Origin: Phocoena phocoena
Lineage: Eukaryota; Chordata; Mammalia; Artiodactyla; Phocoenidae
Direction of reading: 5' to 3'
Assembly (NCBI RefSeq): GCF_963924675.1
Contig: NW_027077440.1
Coordinates: forward strand, 2,094,501 to 2,158,500
DNA: 64,000 nucleotides
Below the pieces are notes generated by a model. That model ran no database searches and had not been told where the DNA came from. It saw nothing but the letters and a program-made list of their open reading frames with translations. The translations under genes were made by a program, and so were the position numbers. Positions 60,604 through 64,000 of the stretch are shown piece after piece; positions within the stretch are counted from its first letter, which is position 1, and the number at the start of each line of letters is the position of its first letter.

Positions 60604-62211
60604 CTCTGCATCATGTGTAAACAGGACTGGGGTGGTGGCCTTCGGTTGCCATTGCCCCTGGTTGGGGCGTGGCTGCCTTTTTTGGGGGCATTCCCGAGCC
60701 CAATGGCCTTTTTCCTTGCAATAGGCACATTGATCTCTGTCCAATGGTCGCCTGGGAGGTCGAGTGGCTGGGGGGCCCCCTTGATCTTTCTGAACAATGG
60801 CGGCCAGGACCTTAGTCATTTTCTCAGTGGCTTTAAGTTGTTTATCCTCTGGGGCGTCTTGGTTATTAAAGACGCGCTGAGCAATACGGAGTAGGTCCTG
60901 TATCTGTTTGCCCTCCAGATCTTCTAACTTCTGGAGTTTCTTTTTAATATCAGGGGCTGCCTGGTTAACGAAGGACATTACAACGGCAGCCTGATTTTCG
61001 GGGGCCTCTGGATCCATAGGGGTATATTGCCTAAAGGCTTCCATTAATCTTTCTAAATAAGAGGAGGGACTTTCTGTTTTACCTTGTACAATTGAATATA
61101 CCTTGGCCAAATTAGTGGGCTTGCACGCGGCAGCCCGGAGACCCGCCATTAGAGTCTGGCGATAAATGAGCCGTCGTCCCCTACCTTCTCCGGTGTTGTA
61201 GTTCCAATCATCCTGCGGGGGGCGAGTTAAGGGAAAGGCTGCATTAATAAGATCAGGGTTAGCGGTGGGTTGACCATCATCTCCAGGAACCAGTTTTCTT
61301 GCCTCCAGCTGGATTCGTTCTCGTTCCTCGGTAGTGAACAGGATCTGGAGAAGCTGTTGGCAGTCATCCCAGGTGGGCTGATGGGTAAACATAACACTAT
61401 CTAGAAGAGCTATCAAGTCTTTAGGATTATCAGAAAAACGAGCATTCTGGGTTTTCCAATTATATAAGTCACTGGTAGAGAATGGCCAATATTGGAGTCG
61501 GGGGTTCCTTGTCTCATCGGGAGGGCCTATTTCTCGTAGGGGTAGGGCTGTGGTGGAATCTGGATGGCGGAACCCTGGGTCGCGCTGAGTGCGTCCACGG
61601 GTGCGTCCAGCCGGCCCAGGGGAGTTATTTTCATTGGGCAGGAGGGCCAGCAGTGCCTCTGCCTCTCGCTGCTCCGGTTCTGACCTGGGTGGCCTCTCGG
61701 GAGGGGCCACAGGAGGTTCTTCCAAGGGGAGAGGAGCAGGGTCAGGAGCAGGAAGGGGGACCGGTTGTGGGGCCAAAGGAGGATGTTGATATGGAGGGGG
61801 TTCTATGAGAAGGAGGTCTTGGCTGTCAGAAAGTATGGGTGCGGTTGAGGTCTGAGGCTTGGGAGGTTTAGTTGGTCGGGCCGTAAGGATCTTATATGTC
61901 CCTGATGACAAAAAGGGGGCCATCCAGGGAGGTGGGTTTTCTACCAGGTCCTGCCATACCAAGATGTAGGGGATTTGGTCTGGATGGCCTTCTTTCCCTG
62001 GTAAGAAAACTCTAGATTTAATTTTTAGGACTATAGGAAGACAAAAGGTACCCTCGGTGGGCCAATCAACCCCGAAAGTTGGCCATTCAGAGCGGCAGAA
62101 GGTAATAAGTTTTCTTTTCCGGATGTCCAGACTGAGATCGTGTCCTCGGGATTTCACATCCCCAAAATTAGTGAGAAGGAGGGAGAGAGGGGTACTCTGT
62201 GTTTGGCCCAT
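60601..62211 (-). CDS. gag: gag polyprotein
   Basis: 536 codons from ATG (62209-62211) to UAG, the usual gammaretroviral size. The N-terminus MGQTQSTPLS offers the glycine for myristoylation of matrix. A late-domain PPPY is at residues 138-141 in a proline-rich p12-like segment. Capsid starts around residue 224 and carries the major homology region at about 376-402 (SPSSYLERLMEAFRQYTP). Nucleocapsid has one CCHC zinc knuckle, C495-x2-C498-x4-H503-x4-C508, followed by a basic tail. No stop or frameshift is visible. It would be expressed from the full-length transcript of the LTR at 62534-63044. Its ability to assemble particles is untested. Confidence 0.95.
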   Translation of the reverse strand: MGQTQSTPLSLLLTNFGDVKSRGHDLSLDIRKRKLITFCRSEWPTFGVDWPTEGTFCLPIVLKIKSRVFLPGKEGHPDQIPYILVWQDLVENPPPWMAPFLSSGTYKILTARPTKPPKPQTSTAPILSDSQDLLLIEPPPYQHPPLAPQPVPLPAPDPAPLPLEEPPVAPPERPPRSEPEQREAEALLALLPNENNSPGPAGRTRGRTQRDPGFRHPDSTTALPLREIGPPDETRNPRLQYWPFSTSDLYNWKTQNARFSDNPKDLIALLDSVMFTHQPTWDDCQQLLQILFTTEERERIQLEARKLVPGDDGQPTANPDLINAAFPLTRPPQDDWNYNTGEGRGRRLIYRQTLMAGLRAAACKPTNLAKVYSIVQGKTESPSSYLERLMEAFRQYTPMDPEAPENQAAVVMSFVNQAAPDIKKKLQKLEDLEGKQIQDLLRIAQRVFNNQDAPEDKQLKATEKMTKVLAAIVQKDQGGPPATRPPRRPLDRDQCAYCKEKGHWARECPQKRQPRPNQGQWQPKATTPVLFTHDAE

Positions 62212-62454
62212 GTTTAGGTCCTGGAAGAGGTTGGTTAGAAAAGGATATTCTGAAAACGAAAGTGATTAAGAGCAGTCCCAATAGCGGAGCCTGTAAAAGG
62301 AGGAAAGGAGGTTATCGCGTGCGTGCTTCAGATGGGCTATCAACCCCCAGATGGGTCGCGGTGGACGTCTCCAACCACGCCCGACTAGGTGTCCTATAGC
62401 GCGTCTGCCAGGACTGTCCTAGTCCCCAAAACAGAAGGTACCTTGAGCCAGCTT

Positions 62455-62462
62455 ACTTACCG
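62455..62462 (-). promoter_or_regulatory. Candidate 5' splice site in the leader
   Basis: CG/GTAAGT on the minus strand, between the primer-binding site and gag, is where gammaretroviruses place the donor for the spliced env mRNA. The acceptor was not identified. The remaining leader (62212-62454) has no feature I can call; the packaging signal would be expected there. Confidence 0.6.
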
Positions 62463-62513
62463 ATCGGTTGTCAGCGATGACCCGTTGACCTGATGTCTGG
62501 TGGGCTTGGGGGC

Positions 62514-62531
62514 ATCCCGGACGAGCCCCCA
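62514..62531 (-). promoter_or_regulatory. Primer-binding site, tRNA-Pro type
   Basis: TGGGGGCTCGTCCGGGAT on the minus strand, two bases after the CA end of the 5' LTR. It is the 18-nt complement of the 3' end of tRNA-Pro, as used by murine leukaemia virus and many mammalian gammaretroviruses. Confidence 0.95.
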
Positions 62532-62533
62532 AA

Positions 62534-63044
62534 TGAAATGCCCACGGTCACGAGACCCCTCCACAAGACCACCAGAGACAAGAGTCAAAGCCAAACGGCA
62601 AGGTTCATTTATTGCAGGTTCGAACCTGGACCTCCGCGCACTCGTTGCCGGTGACGCTAAGAGGTCCCGATGGAGTTTAGTACAGCTCTTTTATAGATAG
62701 GTACAAACAAGCTCGCGACCTTCAGGGGTGGGGGGTACTGATTGGCTAACTTTTAAACAAAGACATTAGTCACTGATTGGTTAACTTTAAACAAAGACAC
62801 TAGTCACCGTCTGATTGGTTGGATGGTTGCAAAAGGGGGTTCATCAAGCATAGTTACAGAAGCGAGAGCGGCTGGTTAAGTTTCGGTTTCCTGAGGCTTT
62901 GTTTTTCAATTAGGAATACTTAAGATGGGGCCATAGTTACAAGCAGTACAAACAGGAAGATGGATGCAATCCTAGCAGCACTACGGCCTAATGGCAGGGC
63001 ATCAATTCAGTCCTATTTCTACCAAAGTAGAACATAGCCCTTCA
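62534..63044 (-). mobile_element. 5' LTR of this provirus, also 3' LTR of the next copy
   Basis: 511 bp with the same structure as the left LTR: CCAAT motifs at 62741-62745, 62776-62780 and 62814-62818, TATA at 62688-62697 and AATAAA at 62608-62613. On its left lie a primer-binding site and gag; on its right lie a polypurine tract and env. It therefore serves both as the 5' LTR of one provirus and the 3' LTR of the next. Confidence 0.95.
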
Positions 63045-63057
63045 TTCCCCCTTCTTT
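63045..63057 (-). promoter_or_regulatory. Polypurine tract of the neighbouring proviral copy
   Basis: AAAGAAGGGGGAA on the minus strand next to the shared LTR, exactly 7,797 bp from the first one. Confidence 0.93.
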
Positions 63058-63086
63058 CATGAACCAGAGGAGCCAATCTTGGGTCC

Positions 63087-64000
63087 TCAAGGCTCAGTTT
63101 CTTCATTTTCTAAGTCCTCGTATGGCTGATATTGTGATCTTAATACCATTAGCTGAACTGTGTTTATTCTTTTTTGGACGAAATCCATGATTTTGTTGAA
63201 TATACAGGGGTCTATAGTGAGGAGGAGAAGGAGGCATAGTAGAGGGCCCAGGAAGGGGAGGAGGAAGGGAAGCATCCCACGAAATCCTGACCAAAGGGGA
63301 TTGTCCTCTAATTCTTTCCGACGGCGGGCTAAGTCTTCCTGGAGCTGGTGAATTTTGTTTCTTACAATGCCTGATTTATTTGCATAAAAACAACATTTTT
63401 CTTTTAGAGCGAGGCATATCCCACCCTGTTCAGCTGTCAGCAAGTCTAAGCCCCTCCTATTTTGTAGGACCACCTCGGCCAGCGAATCTAATTGGTCCTG
63501 TAAGTCCTGAATGGTTCCAGAGAGGGCTTCTACATCTTCTATTAATTGTCTAGACAGCTGATTATAGGAGTGAAGGGAGACCCCAAGACCTGTACTCCCT
63601 GTGGCCACAGCTCCTGTAATTCCTAGTCCTACCAGTAGGGGTATGGCTGTAATGGCTCGTTTGGTTCTTCCTGCCCAAAGGTCAAAGCTGGGAATGGGCA
63701 ATGGAGTGTCTCCCGAGATCAGGTCTACATTAGGGAGGAGGGTGGCTAGGTTGCAGACCCCTGTCTAGTTCTGGGGTAAATAGGTGTATGCTAGGTTATT
63801 TCCACAGACAAAGACAGTGGTGTTAGGACTACAGAGGGAGGAGTTTACGGGGATATACTGACTACATCCAGTAGATGAAAGGATTCCCAAGTCAATACTG
63901 GCGTTAGAGAGGGAATTGTTCTTGACAAAGCATGAGGTATTAAAGGTAGTTGAAAACTTTGAAAATTGTATGGGAAACGGCTCGGGGAGTAAAGTTGGGT
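63087..64000 (-). pseudogene. env: env of the neighbouring proviral copy, cut by the window end
   Basis: Same env as at 55290-57002, shifted by 7,797 bp. The TM part (63087-63764) is open and has the same RTKR cleavage site, CX6CC motif, membrane span and tail. Over the last 204 TM residues it differs from the first copy at three (SGFR for SGFH, TIDP for TIGP, NKIM for NKLM). The premature UAG is again present, at 63765-63767. Upstream of it only the C-terminal part of SU is in the window. The rest of this provirus (SU, pol, gag and a further LTR) is expected to the right of the window. Confidence 0.93.

Larger units (their letters stand above)
54737..63044 (-). mobile_element. Young gammaretrovirus-like provirus, LTR to LTR
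   Basis: Read on the minus strand the order is 5' LTR (62534-63044), tRNA-Pro primer-binding site, leader, gag, pol in frame after a single UAG, env overlapping the end of pol, polypurine tract, 3' LTR (54737-55247). The LTRs are both 511 bp, start with TG, end with CA and differ at five positions. Gag and pol are open; env has one stop. The layout, the UAG readthrough and the Pro primer site are those of gammaretroviruses, while env is of the RD-114/BaEV/type-D kind. The left end interrupts a satellite monomer. The right LTR is shared with a further proviral copy, so a target-site duplication cannot be checked here. Confidence 0.95.

Noticed and set aside
57680..60724. Plus-strand frames of 60-100 codons opposite pol and gag.
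   Set aside because: They are antisense shadows of the retroviral genes with no independent evidence.

Overview
This looks like mammalian heterochromatin from a whale, not a gene-dense region. About 37 kb of the left side and a further 6 kb on the right are a tandem satellite with a ~1,746-bp monomer. That length, and a monomer half built from a LINE-1 3' end, match the 'common cetacean satellite'. The delphinid form of that satellite is known to be shorter (~1.58 kb), so a baleen whale or another non-delphinoid cetacean is the best guess. The L1 3' ends in the window are of the cetartiodactyl type. No host protein-coding gene, tRNA or rRNA was recognised.

Layout. 1-36876: about 21 satellite monomers, each with a 72-bp near-perfect palindrome, falling into two sequence subfamilies with local recent duplications. 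36877-37545: a 5'-truncated L1 inserted into the decaying array edge, with target-site duplications. 37558-37905: a satellite remnant that breaks off inside its palindrome. 37906-42677: an unrelated GC-rich tandem repeat with three levels of organisation (~54 bp, ~590 bp, ~1.77 kb). 42678-43797: an old, diverged satellite monomer. 43798-44525: an L1 3' end. 44526-48974: mixed sequence with an ancient, broken class I endogenous retrovirus (reverse-transcriptase, transmembrane-envelope and LTR-like remnants) and an L1 scrap. 48975-54736: a second satellite segment, most diverged at its left end.

54737-64000: a young gammaretrovirus-like ERV on the minus strand, inserted in the satellite. It has two 511-bp LTRs differing at five positions, a tRNA-Pro primer-binding site, an open gag, an open pol joined to gag by a single UAG with an MLV-like readthrough pseudoknot, and an env of the RD-114/BaEV/type-D kind interrupted by one in-frame stop. 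Immediately beyond the second LTR the window enters another env in exact 7,797-bp register and carrying the same stop codon. The provirus is therefore part of a tandem array in which neighbouring copies share an LTR.

How the parts relate: satellite turnover (unequal exchange and conversion) explains the duplicated monomer blocks and the retained palindrome. Retroelements accumulate in or beside the array. The ERV has itself become a tandem repeat, apparently by LTR-LTR exchange.
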